Part shown: positions 23,842 to 34,123 of the stretch, in pieces
How the letters are laid out: each line of letters begins with the position of its first letter
How positions within the stretch are numbered: the stretch's first letter is position 1
Assembly: GCA_024472245.1 (NCBI GenBank)
Contig: JANBXD010000002.1
Span: 3,782,001-3,846,000 of the forward strand
DNA: 64,000 bases
Direction of reading: 5' to 3'
DNA from: Beauveria sp. NWAFU-1
Taxonomy: Eukaryota; Ascomycota; Sordariomycetes; Hypocreales; Cordycipitaceae
Translations under genes and position numbers: made by a program
Notes under the pieces: generated by a model
Told to the model about the DNA's origin: nothing
What the model saw: only the letters and a program-made list of their open reading frames with translations
The model's database searches: none

Positions 23842-25658
23842 ATTCTATGCAGGGACGTATATGAATATAATTTGAATATGCGGCCGGAGAAGCGTGGATG
23901 CGCAGATGAGTAGGGCTTCCTTTTAGTTTGGGGGCCGGGCACAGGGTACCGCGATCGGATCGCAACGGCAAGTGGCGAGAGAGACCAGAGCCGAGGTCGA
24001 CGGCCAGTATGCGGGGTCCAGGCGATGCGTTGGCGACGATGAGGAGCCGTTTGAGGGCAATGCTTCGAGGGTGGAGGGCGGTTTAATGATGAAGAGATAT
24101 GATACGAGAGAAAGTCAGCAGCGGTGAGATTCGGACGTGGGTGCGTCTGATCTCGAGCGGGCCACAATGCAACCCCGGCACTTGGGTCAGGTCAGCCCCA
24201 CTCCGAGGTCAAGGGACCAAATCGTTGGACCACGGGACCCAAGGGCCCTTTTTACAAGTCGTCTTTGCAAAGCTGGCAGCACATGGACGACTCTGGTGGG
24301 ATCACCCAACGTGGTTTCGAGTCTGGCCATATTATATCTGTCTTGAATATTCCTTCCTGTTTGTCGCATACTACTGTATGTCCATGCTGGGTTCCGGACG
24401 TGAGCGGCAGTAAATCTTGTTGCCGGCATTCTCCACAAGCCCCCAAGACCCCTTCTCCACAGACCATCAACGGTGTCGATTTATTTAAACACAGGGTTTA
24501 TTCGCACTGTATGGGCTCGCGACATCAGCCCCACGATAACGGGCAGATGTGAGCGATGGCTACAAAGTCAATATGACACAGCAAATAATCACCTCAACTC
24601 CGTATACTTTGAAGACTACAACTGATCCGTCATTCACGGGCGGTCCAACTCTTACGAAAAACGTCATGATGCTTTGCCGACTGCTACCTTGTGCGCTGAC
24701 TCGTGCTCGTGCACCTACAAAGTATAGGCACCGCACACATTTCGCCGTAATATTGGCCAATGCCATCTCTATGCACATTGGAGGCCCCGAGCTATTTTGC
24801 ATAAATTTCCTTGAGACGTGTTGACAAATAGACCTCGAACCAGGAATCGGGAAGCAGAATTGGCGTCCGCAAAGAGGAGGCCCATGCGTCCCGCAGGCTA
24901 CCCGTCTTGTCGGGCTCAACCACATTCGAGACCTTGTTCGAGAGAAGAAAAGAGGCAGCGCACTGGCCTTGAAGAGAGACCGAGAAATGCCCAGGCGGCT
25001 CGGCAATCAGACCTGCATCAATACGACGCTGCTACGGCTCACGGCATCAGCATCGTGCACGGTCACGCCCCAACCGAGATGCGCTCACTGGTCTGAGGTT
25101 ACGTCGAGGACATGGCCAACTGACCTTATCGCAATTACTAACTACTGATAACAGCTGCCAGTGCGTAGTTGTGAGACACGCGGTCTGGGGGAGTTGTTGT
25201 GACCTGATTTCGCCAATCTGTCCTGGACACATTATGTATGTAGTTGCAAATGTAGTAATGTCTCATTTCAGTATGTAAATGCTTAATCAAATGCTGCTCG
25301 CTACCCAGACACACAACGCCAAAGAAAGAAACATATGCCGATCCCCTATCCGTAGATAAACTCATTGGGGGAAAATAATCGTACACGCAGTGGCTACCAC
25401 CTCGACCTGGACTCAGGCCAGTGGTGACGCTATTCATCACCGCCGCTGGGCCACTGCAAATGGGGAGTTGTGTTGACGACTCCACAATATCGGGGGTTCA
25501 GAACGGGGCCCGGCGCAGCGACTGCAACCCCATTTAGACTCCTGTGACGTATTTGTCGCGAGCCGCATTGCCTCCCCTTGGATCGAAAACAGCCAAAATG
25601 TTTTCGGCCCAGACGGCTTCGTTGGCTCAGAGAAAAGCCACGTCCCAGTTAGCCCCCC
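23842..25658. other. Intergenic region, no gene seen
   Basis: This stretch holds the 5' region of the Yippee gene and the 3' region of the F-box/ankyrin gene. Open frames are short and overlapping. A plus-strand stretch around 24835-25095 has some protein-like composition in two frames, but I cannot match it to a family. Confidence 0.4.
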
Positions 25659-26693
25659 CTAGTTGACGAGCTGCACCATCATTCTGGCGAGGCTGTCGTG
25701 CTTGTAGCGAGAGGCCACCGTCACGGGCGTGTCGCCATACTGGTCCGGAACGGTGAGCATGTCAGGAGCTTGGTTTTGGAGCAGCATCCTGACGACCTCA
25801 TCGGAGCCCCCCATGGCTGCGGCGTGCAGGGGTGTCAGGCCTCGCTTATTGGTGTTGCTCTGAACATCGGCGCCGTTCTGCAACATCCAGCGCACCACAT
25901 CAACGCTGCCGTCCTGGCAAGCGAGGAGGAGAGGCGTAAAGTCGTTATACTCGGCCGCCAGGTCGGCACCGCTGTCAACAAGCAGCTTTACCATGTCGAG
26001 CGAGCCCGTCAAAACAGCAGTGTGTAGCGGGGTCTCGCCTGTCAGCGGTCGCGGCAGTGACGGGTTTGCGCCGTGCTGAAGCAGCAGCTGGGCAATTTCG
26101 ACGCGGCCGTTCTCAATGACCTCGTGCAGCGGCGCACAGCCCATGCGGTCCTTGGCGGCATGGTCGGCGCCGTTTTCTAGCAAAGCCTCAACAATCTCAG
26201 CGTTGCCGCAGTGGATAGCCATGAATAGAGGCGTCTCTTTTGCGCGAGTCGTAGCGGATGAGTTGGCGCCCTGAGCGAGCATGTAGCGGACGAGGTCTGG
26301 CCGTTGAAAGTCGTCAACGCAGGCGAGGTGGAGGGGTGTTCGGCCTTGATTGTCGGCAATGTGAATGTTGGCGCCGAGGTGAAGGATCTGCCAGGTGGCC
26401 CAGTCGGAGCCGGCCTTCATGGCCTCGATGAGAGGGCGGGTGTTGTTGCGACGCATGCGGTTAATGTCAAGGCCTGCCTCTCGCCAGCGCTGTAGCGTGC
26501 CGCCGTTTTGATGTGTGAGGGCCCAGCGCAGGGCATCTTTTTGGAGGGTAAGCTCGTCGACGGTGTAGAGGTGGTTAACGAGCAAGTTGTAGTAGCTGCG
26601 GTTGACTTGTGAGAGAGCATTGATATGGGAGACTTTGGAGAGCTGGGCCACAATCTGGAGCTGCAGCTCTGTTGGTAGGGTGTCGAGGCTCAT
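25659..26693 (-). CDS. F-box and ankyrin-repeat protein
   Basis: A 344-residue, intronless protein. Residues 4-45 (LPTELQLQIVAQL and VNRSYYNLL) form an F-box-like helix set, which in related proteins binds Skp1 in an SCF ubiquitin ligase. From about residue 85 to the end there are about eight ankyrin repeats, recognisable by TPLHLA, TPLHTA and TPLHAA turns and the GADxxAxD loop. Such proteins are numerous and fast-evolving in filamentous ascomycetes; the target would be bound by the ankyrin stack and cannot be predicted. No signal peptide or membrane segment is visible. A role in ubiquitin-dependent turnover is inference from the domain pair only. Confidence 0.88.
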   Translation of the reverse strand: MSLDTLPTELQLQIVAQLSKVSHINALSQVNRSYYNLLVNHLYTVDELTLQKDALRWALTHQNGGTLQRWREAGLDINRMRRNNTRPLIEAMKAGSDWATWQILHLGANIHIADNQGRTPLHLACVDDFQRPDLVRYMLAQGANSSATTRAKETPLFMAIHCGNAEIVEALLENGADHAAKDRMGCAPLHEVIENGRVEIAQLLLQHGANPSLPRPLTGETPLHTAVLTGSLDMVKLLVDSGADLAAEYNDFTPLLLACQDGSVDVVRWMLQNGADVQSNTNKRGLTPLHAAAMGGSDEVVRMLLQNQAPDMLTVPDQYGDTPVTVASRYKHDSLARMMVQLVN

Positions 26694-29269
26694 GGTGTAA
26701 GCTCAGCTTGAATGTGGATGCAGCGTTGTGTGGTGTAAGTGAGAGGTGGGCAGTCGAGTGTGGGTATCAGTAACCAGAAAAAAGTAAGAAGAAGGAAGAG
26801 AGGATATCAGTAGGGTTGAGTGGATGAGTTGGGAACATGTATTGGAAGAGACAGAGGAGGGTGGCCGAGCCTTTATTCACGAGGATGGCCAGGCCTGTTG
26901 CTTGTCCGGGAACGCCAATGGTTTTGGCCTGGCCGGAGCTTTGGCCGACGGAAGAGGGCCTTGGAGGAAGCCAGACCAAAGGCAGCCAGGCTGGGTGACA
27001 CCTGCCGCTCTACCCGAGCGGAGCCGAAACGCCAGGTGCTGCACAGGTGGTGCCAGGTACCTACGTCCACTGAACACCCACAGAACACCGACTAAACACC
27101 CGCTGCAACTCGTCAAGCGGTACCTGCAAACGGGCGCAATAAATTGCAAAACGGGCTGTTGACAGCAAAACGGCGACCTGCCAGCTGGCTGCCAACTGCC
27201 AGCTGGCAATGGCCTGGTTTGGTCGGTGACATCACGCAACACTGCGACACACGACACAGGCTGCTATTGGCATTGACGACACCACACAACCACCCACCTC
27301 CCGCATCGCTAGCTGCAACTCTTTTTCCCATCTCAGCCATCGCAATACAACCAATCCGTCCATCCGCCCTGCATCCGCGTTGCATTTACCAGTACCCCCT
27401 TCTCATCTGCCTTCAGCCACCCAAGAATAGCATCTTCAGTTCCGCACCTCCCAATGAATCTCCACCACAGAGCCCCAAGTGCACTACACCGCCCACTGCC
27501 TCTCGAGAATCATATTCAGGCATCGCTGCCACGGTACCTGGCTAGGGACATGTCATTTGTTCTATCCGTACAGAGACCCTGGCCACTTATCCACCAGACG
27601 CTGTCTTGAACCTGCATGTCTTCGGACTTTCCACCTCATCTCGGTGTTCCGCCCTGGATCTGGACCCTGGCAGCCTCAAGCTGCGACTCAGACTGGCCCC
27701 AAAGAGGAAGCATCCTTTGGTCCGGCCCAGGCCCATCACTCGCTATGTACAGCACGAGCCTACGGGCCTAAATAGCTTGGCTTGTGAGCCGCAGCGTGTT
27801 TAGCGACGGCCCTTTTTCTGGCTTCCGAACATACCCAACTCAGACGCACGCATTTTACTAGCACCTAGGCATCTTGGGCTTTACAGCCGAGCCGCATTGC
27901 TATTTCGCAGCTTGCAGTAGCAAATTCATGGCCTTCGCGAAGGCGACCAGGCCACAGAGATAAATGTTGACCTATCGCTTACTCTGTACAAAGTCTCCAG
28001 GGTCAAGCCTGGACTGAGTCGATGTGGGAGCCGAGGCGCCGCCGTCTCGGCGTGGCGCTCCTAAACCATGTACGAGATGCTTCAACATGGCGCAAAACCC
28101 CAATCAAACTCCAACTGGTGGCATCATGAGCGCCTCCCCCGCACAACAACAGGCCTGTCCCATGTGATACTGTGGTTGCCGCCCCCTCTCCCCCCCTGCT
28201 ATCCACGGCGCGGAATTGCTGCTCATTTCTCAATCGAGCAAGTCTGCCAGACGCTACTTTCCAACCCAGAGTCAACACTGCACGTGGCATACTTCGGCTG
28301 AAGTCGCTGGTCGACTATCACTTCTACCATTTGACCTGTGAGACCTGCATTATCAACCTGATCATACAGCTGTTGTCGCTGTGTTTCACATTCAAACATA
28401 CCCTCGGCTGATTTCCGCCAATGATGCGTCCTTCTGCCTTCCGGACACGGGATTAAATTTGCAGCTTCCCCAACTCCAGCCCACGCTTCTCAACCTTGCG
28501 CACAACGGACGACGCGCCACCGCTGAAGATGGAGGGTCGTCGTACATCAGCCCCGGCGCACTGGCCAACAGGATGCAACATGGATCAAGCCCCTCTCGAC
28601 AAGATTTCAAATTCATGCCGCCGTAGAGAAAAAGTCAAAAACTTCAAGTTAAGCTTAACACGTCACTCGTACATTGTCTATTTCGGGATTACTGCGCTGG
28701 CGGTGTGATCTTCTCTCTCCACATTGCAGATATCCGACCACTCGGTAACGACCTCTTCACGCTTCTTGGCACTTGCACAGTAACATAGCCCGCCAGCGGA
28801 ACCTTGCCCCTCGGTCAGCCACTCAAATCAAGACATGCAGAAATGTTTCTAAAAATTACCTGATTATTTTAGTGAGACACCAGTTTGTTATCTGCCACTA
28901 AATTAGCACCACGGCTTGTCACAGACAACGTGGCCGGTTAAAAGAAACGACTGGATGAGATGTAGATCTCAGACCCCCAGCGTATTCGTAGGCCGCCAAT
29001 GAGGCAAACCTTACGATTAGGGCGTCAAGTCAACACTATCACAAACATGTCCAGGATAAGCTGTGCAGATCTTCTGCGTCATCGTTCTCCACCGGACACA
29101 GGCCGAAGTTGAATAATTCAAATTGCACGCATGCCCGTCGCACATCACCAGGCAGAGTACAAACTCATTTCTTACCAGGAAGAAGGGCTCGATATGCACC
29201 GCCTTCCTTCGCGCTCAACTCCCCCGGGAATCCCACCCCGCCAGCCTCCTATCAGAAGGCTAGCACTAC
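26694..29269. other. Intergenic region, no intact gene
   Basis: The minus-strand F-box/ankyrin promoter occupies the left part. From about 27280 to 27500 the plus strand is C/T-rich like a transcript leader. It is followed by an ATG in good context near 27453 that opens only about 50 codons, so a non-coding or short-peptide transcript is possible. The rest (27800-29269) shows nothing I can support and borders two pseudogenes. Confidence 0.4.
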
Positions 29270-29830
29270 ATCGGCTGTCCGTGATGAGAAAGATGGTACT
29301 GACGGCGCTCGCGACAGAGAGAAAGGCGCCAGAGGTGAGGAACAGCTAAATGCCGGCGTAGAACCACATGTGCTCGCCTTTACTCTCGGCCATTCAAGTA
29401 GCCAGTAAGGGATGACGCCTTGGTGAACAGCTTACACGGTTATAGCGCCGGTGAGGACCAGAAGACGGCAGGTTTCGATTGCGCTGAAATAATACTCTGC
29501 TGATTCGAACGACTGTCGTGCTACTTGTTTTTGTATAGTCCTCCGGGCCTAGGAGCTTCTTGACAACGTGTGGCTCTGTAGACGCGTCAAGCGCTGACAA
29601 TACATCATCGACCCGGGCCCGATTGACGAAACCGGCGCGCGCAAGGGCCTCAATGATGAGCTTCGGACGCACGTCTTACTGGTGAACTCGAAGTCACAAG
29701 TTTCTGCTTCTGCTCACCTCGCAGCGCAATGCCGCGACTGCCAATCAATGTCTGATGTCCATCAAGCAACTGGTCAAAGCTCTCCTACAAGCGCAGACGT
29801 GTACGACGTCTCTATTCGCACGTCATCTTC
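29270..29830 (-). pseudogene. Decayed ABCC-type ABC transporter fragment
   Basis: Read on the minus strand, this contains the remains of a full-size ABC transporter of the multidrug-resistance-protein (ABCC) type. From about 29780 to 29700 it encodes FDQLLDGHQTLIGSRGIAL followed by RGEQKQKL. This matches the stretch leading to the ABC signature, normally SGGQKQRL, now altered. Then comes ALARAGFVNRAR and VDDVLSALDASTE (about 29612-29574), the Walker B and D-loop region. Downstream, after frame changes, are SAEYYFSAIETC and two hydrophobic stretches (about 29370-29275) that look like the start of the second membrane domain. At least two frame changes and several stops interrupt it. Walker A and the rest of the protein are missing. 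It cannot encode a working transporter. Confidence 0.75.
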
Positions 29831-30178
29831 CATGCAACCTTTTTGGGGTATGGGCCGCATATGTAGTTTTGGTTTGTGTTGTTGGTGAGCCATGGTGCTT
29901 GAGAACAATACGCAATCGCTCTGTCGGGTAGGTGTATCGCGGCAGGGCTGAAAAGGTGCAACGCAACGGCTGCAAACGCTGGATCTCTACAAACGACTTG
30001 TTTTCTTATAAAATGTCAGTTATACTTAGCAATCATTGCAATGTCTGTCGGTTTGCGTCGACGCATCGCTATGCTCGTGTCGCTGATTAATGTAAACAGT
30101 ATGAGCCGGAGTCCCCCATTTCGGGTTTCAAATGTGGGCAAATTATAAGTTTAATCGAAATAGGCAGTTGAATCTTGA

Positions 30179-30726
30179 ATTACGTCGTGTAATGAGGGCG
30201 GTGCCTACCTCGCCACCAAATCCCGCAGCCTCGAGCACCCCGGCGCCGACTTTCTCATCATCGTCTCCAACACCTGGCACCGCGCCCGCGTCCCTTTGCA
30301 TCCAATACGTGGCTATTCCCGCCAGCTGCACATTGCGGATGCCAACCGCGGCGGCGATTAGGGCCCAGTGGCTGAAGAAGGGTCATCTTGCTGGGGCGCA
30401 AAGGCGACCATGGGCACGCCGTATCTGCGAGTTCAGGGCGCGCGGGGTCGCTCGAGGTGGCGGTGCCGGTGCCGATGGAGGCGGAGCAGACGCTGATTGA
30501 TGATGTGATTTTTCAAAGAGGTTAGCTGCTGGCAGTTTGAGACAGAGTCCAAGAAAAGGTATCTGGATATTATCGGTCGGTTGGTCGAGGACGAGGGCGC
30601 AGAGAGTGTGAATCTGGGGTGTTGCTCTTGGTCAAGAAGGAGGATCGGCAGGCGGTGCCCATGTTTGATACCCTCACGCTACATGGCAAGTCTGCGGCCC
30701 CCTGCGGGCTGTTGCGGAAGTTGTAG
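30179..30726 (+). pseudogene. Decayed aspartate/glutamate racemase-like gene
   Basis: The plus strand encodes consecutive pieces of an Asp/Glu racemase-family protein in three different frames. The first is GAYLATKSRSLEHPGADFLI with VSNTWHR, the block around the first catalytic position. LHIADA and a stop follow. The second group is VILLG and KATMGTPYLR. The third is VPMEAEQTLIDDVIF, which ends at a TAG. A further frame gives KKRYLDIIGRLVEDEGAESV and NLGC, the region of the second catalytic Cys. The last frame is LLLVKKEDRQAVPMFDTLTLH. The order matches the family, with Thr-Glu-Ile missing after NLGC. The first catalytic Cys position appears as Ser in VSNT. The N-terminal third is absent. Indels and stops make it inactive. 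Decay does not look like simple C-to-T mutation (RIP). Confidence 0.8.
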
Positions 30727-30956
30727 AAACGTGAATTCTCTGATAGCTTACGATGGCTGACCAGAAAGGCTATATTGCGTCACAAATGTGACAAGGCGCC
30801 GGCGTGCGGCAAGGCAACCTCTTCCCCATCTGATTGCCATCTGAAAATAAGAGCGACAAGGTACCTGCCACTATATTCCTATGACTGTTCGCTTTGTCAT
30901 ATTGCTTCGAAGCAATCACTCCAGCCGTTTGCCGACCCGAAAGTAGGCGAGACTTT

Positions 30957-31133
30957 CTAAAAGGTTGACAATTGTGAGAGCTCGTAGACGTCACTTCTTG
31001 CCGGCAAATTGCGTGCACCATCGTCAGCAATAGCCATATCCTTTTCAAGACAGTCTGTCACACGCATTAATTCCTCCGGAGATTCAAGGCGGCTGCGCCA
31101 GAATACAGTGCCGTGTTGCCAGAGGGCTGTCAT
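30957..31133 (-). CDS. Short 58-codon orphan frame
   Basis: An uninterrupted 58-residue frame starting at ATG 31133. It has balanced, protein-like composition (for example WQHGTVFWRSRLESPEELMR and DCLEKDMAIADDGARNLPAR), unlike the surrounding noise. I do not recognise the family. It lies between the racemase pseudogene and the gene at 31486, so it may be a surviving fragment of a larger decayed gene rather than a real small protein. No splice-consistent upstream exon was found. Confidence 0.3.
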   Translation of the reverse strand: MTALWQHGTVFWRSRLESPEELMRVTDCLEKDMAIADDGARNLPARSDVYELSQLSTF

Positions 31134-31485
31134 AACTAGTTGGCTGCCCTGGTGCGACTTGACTCACTGCTGAGTGACTCATTGACTGGGGGTGGACGGC
31201 GCCAACATATGATTGCTCGAAATAGCAGCGCAGGACTACTCTTCTAGGCTGCTATTCACGAGGCGGATAATGAAAGATGAGATTCTAGATCTTGAAGCCG
31301 ACTATAAAAAGACGTCTTCCACACCCTTTGTCTCTCATCGCTCCTCTTCTCAAGCTGTACGATCAGTCTCCCGCCATACATTTGCCACCTCGGCTTACAC
31401 GCAGCTGTTGTTTCGTCGATTACTTGAATAAACGAAGAATAAAAACCACCAGCAAACCAAAGCGCTTACACAAGCGTAACCCGTC

Positions 31486-32180
31486 ATGACGACTCTTCCG
31501 CCCTCGGCCACCGAGAGCCGTCATATCCCACACGCCCGCGATTCCGCCAAGCTATCATCCTCCGACTCCTCGCAATCGCGCCCAGTTGCCTCGAACGCGG
31601 CGACCGCGAAAAGCATCTCCTCGGGCCAACGCAGCGGCGCACGCCGCACGTCCAAGCGCGACCGCTACACGGCGGCCGATCTCGACGACGACATGGCGCT
31701 GGCCAAGAGCAGGGTGCGCATGCCCTGCGACGGCAACAGTCAAAACACATCCAGGGCCGCAGCCACTGCTGCGCCCGCACGCACACCCAACGTACACACA
31801 GAGTCTGCAGACAGCCTCGCTGAGAAGGCGCAGATTGCTGCGCTGCACAAGGCGGGTCTGCTGTACGAGGACGCGAGCCCACGCGACCGCCGACTCACTC
31901 TCGACAACATCTCGCACGACGAGCCGAGCTACGTGATCCGCCCCGCGAAGCTGCGGGCGCGGAAGCACGGCAGTACGGGTAGCACCGCGACGCTGAATCT
32001 TTCATATCTGACCTGGGCGAAGACGAGAGCCTGATGCAGTACGGCATGGCACTGTCAATGTCAGAGGCGGATGCAGCAGACGTGAGCTCGACGCTCACCT
32101 CGCCGGCGTTGCGAGCGATTCAAGAGATGGGTGATGCCACGATAGAGAGCTGGGTGGTGCTCGACAACACCGACGCCTAA
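31486..32180 (+). CDS. Unknown protein with an internal frame break
   Basis: The first frame (ATG 31486 to stop at 32034) gives 182 residues. They are Ser/Arg-rich at the start, with KRDRYTAADLDDDMALAKSR and SLAEKAQIAALHKAGLLYED in the middle. Near 31989 the protein-like signal moves to another frame that runs to TAA at 32178-32180 (DAESFISDLGEDESLMQYG, then ALRAIQEMGDATIESWVVLD). The second frame looks genuine: it is acidic and has no stops. One missing base near 31980-31990 would explain the change. A 45-50 nt intron (GTACGG or GTAGCA donor to GCGAAG acceptor) is an alternative, with a CTGAC branch site only about 10 nt from the acceptor. I do not recognise the family. The gene converges with the dipeptidase gene. 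Confidence 0.55.
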
Positions 32181-32503
32181 TCTGGGAAAGTCTCGCGTTT
32201 GTGCCGAATCATTAGCGTTGAATTTTTGATTTCATGTTCAACAGTAGTCAGCATTCCATAGCGGGCTCCAGCTGATCGCGTTCATATAGCTATATCGAGA
32301 AAAGGGCCAGGCAGACAAGCGGCCGACTCGGTCGCCGCCTCAGAATTGTTAATGATAATCGAATGCGGTCGAACATTCACAGTAAATCTCGTAACCACTT
32401 GCAGCGAGGATCTGTCATATTCATGTTGCTAATTTAATGTACATTGCTCGCGAGTGAATAATGCTTTCTTTTTTCTTTTTTTCAATTGGTTGCTTTTTAC
32501 CTC
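32181..32503. other. Convergent 3' intergenic region
   Basis: This is a short AT-rich interval between two gene ends. I see no coding sequence. Confidence 0.5.
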
Positions 32504-34123
32504 TTATGTCTGGGGCTCTTCGGCAACGTAGTGCAGGTATGCACCAAGCAGCTTGACGCCCTCAATGTAGTTGCGCTTGTCAAGCTTTTCGTTGATGGAG
32601 TGAGCACCGTCAGTGGAGCTACCCATGGGCAGGAGAAGGACGTTCTTGCCAGTAGCCTCTTCAAAAGTGAGAGTAACGGGGATACTGCCACCCTCACGAG
32701 TAAAGTCAGGGGCGACACCCCAGACGCGCTCGACAGCCTTGGCGGCGGCGGAAAAGTTCCAATGTTTGGGCGAGGCAACCCACCACTTGCCGGCGTGCAT
32801 GCACTCGGCCTTGAGGGTGTTCTTGCTGTTGAGCTTGGCGAACTCGTCCTGGATGTACTTGATGACGGCGGCGTTGGTCTTGTCAATGTCCATGTCAGGG
32901 ACGGTGCGGATGGAGAACTTGCCAATGACCTTGGCGGGAATGACAGTCTTGGCGCCGGGGGAGGCAAAAGCACCCTCAATACCGTGGAGAGAGAGCGAAG
33001 GGTAGCGCCAGCGAGCCATAAGAGTCGGCTTCTCGGTTTCGTGGATGGTCGTTTTGCTGCCAAGAGATTCGTGCAGGTTGGCCATGGTGAAGGCGATGGA
33101 GCTATAGAGGGACTCTTCGTCTGCGGTGACGGGAGCAACCTGCTCAGAGATACCGGGGATCAAGATGTTCCCCTTGCTGTCGACGAGCTTGCTGAAGAGG
33201 TGAGCAACGTCGGTCATGGGCTCGTGGGCCTGGCCGCCAAAGACGCCGCTATGAAGATCGGCAGCGGGGCCAGAGACCTCGACGGAGTAGTAGTTGCAGC
33301 CGCGGAGGCCGTAGGTCAGGCATGGCTTCTCGGTGCCGAGCCAGTAGTTGTCGGAAATGCAGACGGCGTCGGTGTCGGCAAAGTACTTGCCGGCCTCGGC
33401 GCGGATGAAGTCATCGAGACCCTCTGAGCCGTACTCCTCCATGCCCTCGAAGCACATGAGCAGGTTGACGGGGAAATCGACCCCGGCCTTTTGGTGTGCC
33501 TCAATGGCATTGAGCCAGCCGAGGACCGGGCCCTTGTCGTCGGTCGAGCCGCGGCCAAACATGCGGCCCTTGTCGTCGACGGTCAGCTCAAAGGGCTCGG
33601 TGGCCCAGCCGTCGCTCTTCTCGGCAGGCTGGACATCGTAGTGACCGTAGACGAGGATCGTGCGTTTGGCGGCGTCGCGGCCGTAGCGGGCAACGACGAC
33701 GGGAGGCAGCTCGAGGTGCTCCTTGTGCGGCTGCTTTCCTAGCGGGCGCAGCTCGACCTCGGCGCCCAGGCTCTTGAGCTCGGCGGCGAGCCAGTTGCCC
33801 ATACGGACGACATCAGGGCGACGGGCATCCTCGGCTGAGATGGAAGGGATGGCAACGGCCTTGCGCAGACGCTCAATGAAGGCGTCACCAAGGTCGTCAA
33901 CCTGTTTGAAGTATCCGTCGAGGTTGGGGGCCATTTTTTGTGCCTGGTGGGCTCTGATGGAGTCTGTGAGATATGAACGGCGAGTAGTCGACAATGACGG
34001 TATTTGCGACGGCGAGAAGGTCGATGATATGGACAGCAACGGGCGGGTAGAGGTGGTGATATGGCGGGGGAGAGGTTGACGACAGCAATGCACGGCAAGA
34101 CGTGCAAGTTGAGTGCGGGGCAT
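32504..34123 (-). CDS. DUG1: M20 metallopeptidase, Cys-Gly dipeptidase (Dug1-like)
   Basis: A 539-residue, single-exon di-zinc peptidase of the M20 family, close to yeast Dug1 and mammalian CNDP2, which cleave Cys-Gly and other dipeptides in glutathione breakdown. Metal and catalytic motifs are intact: VYGHYDVQPAEKSDGW (His161, Asp163), GRGSTDDKGP (around 192-199), CFEGMEEYGSEG (Glu229/230), CISDNYW and the C-terminal SSTDGAHSINEK. Residues 1-63, before MAPNLDGYF, are rich in Arg, Ser and Thr with almost no acidic residues, like a mitochondrial presequence. A second ATG at 33934 would give a 476-residue cytosolic form of the usual family length. Both forms may be made. The gene is divergent from the MATE-like gene, with 304 bp between starts. 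Confidence 0.93.
   Translation of the reverse strand: MPRTQLARLAVHCCRQPLPRHITTSTRPLLSISSTFSPSQIPSLSTTRRSYLTDSIRAHQAQKMAPNLDGYFKQVDDLGDAFIERLRKAVAIPSISAEDARRPDVVRMGNWLAAELKSLGAEVELRPLGKQPHKEHLELPPVVVARYGRDAAKRTILVYGHYDVQPAEKSDGWATEPFELTVDDKGRMFGRGSTDDKGPVLGWLNAIEAHQKAGVDFPVNLLMCFEGMEEYGSEGLDDFIRAEAGKYFADTDAVCISDNYWLGTEKPCLTYGLRGCNYYSVEVSGPAADLHSGVFGGQAHEPMTDVAHLFSKLVDSKGNILIPGISEQVAPVTADEESLYSSIAFTMANLHESLGSKTTIHETEKPTLMARWRYPSLSLHGIEGAFASPGAKTVIPAKVIGKFSIRTVPDMDIDKTNAAVIKYIQDEFAKLNSKNTLKAECMHAGKWWVASPKHWNFSAAAKAVERVWGVAPDFTREGGSIPVTLTFEEATGKNVLLLPMGSSTDGAHSINEKLDKRNYIEGVKLLGAYLHYVAEEPQT

Noticed and set aside
30132..30500. 122-codon plus-strand frame over the racemase relic
   Set aside because: It runs out of phase with the racemase-like blocks. 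Its Ala/Pro/Ser-rich product is an off-frame reading of the pseudogene.
28000..31400. RIP (C-to-T mutation) as cause of the pseudogenes
   Set aside because: The breaks I can follow include indels and changes such as GAG-like to TAG, and GC content stays moderate. The pattern is not the strong C:G to T:A bias of RIP, although I could not compute indices.
32486..33427. 313-codon plus-strand open frame
   Set aside because: It is antisense to the Dug1-like peptidase, whose metal-binding motifs are complete on the other strand. High GC at third positions creates long mirror frames.
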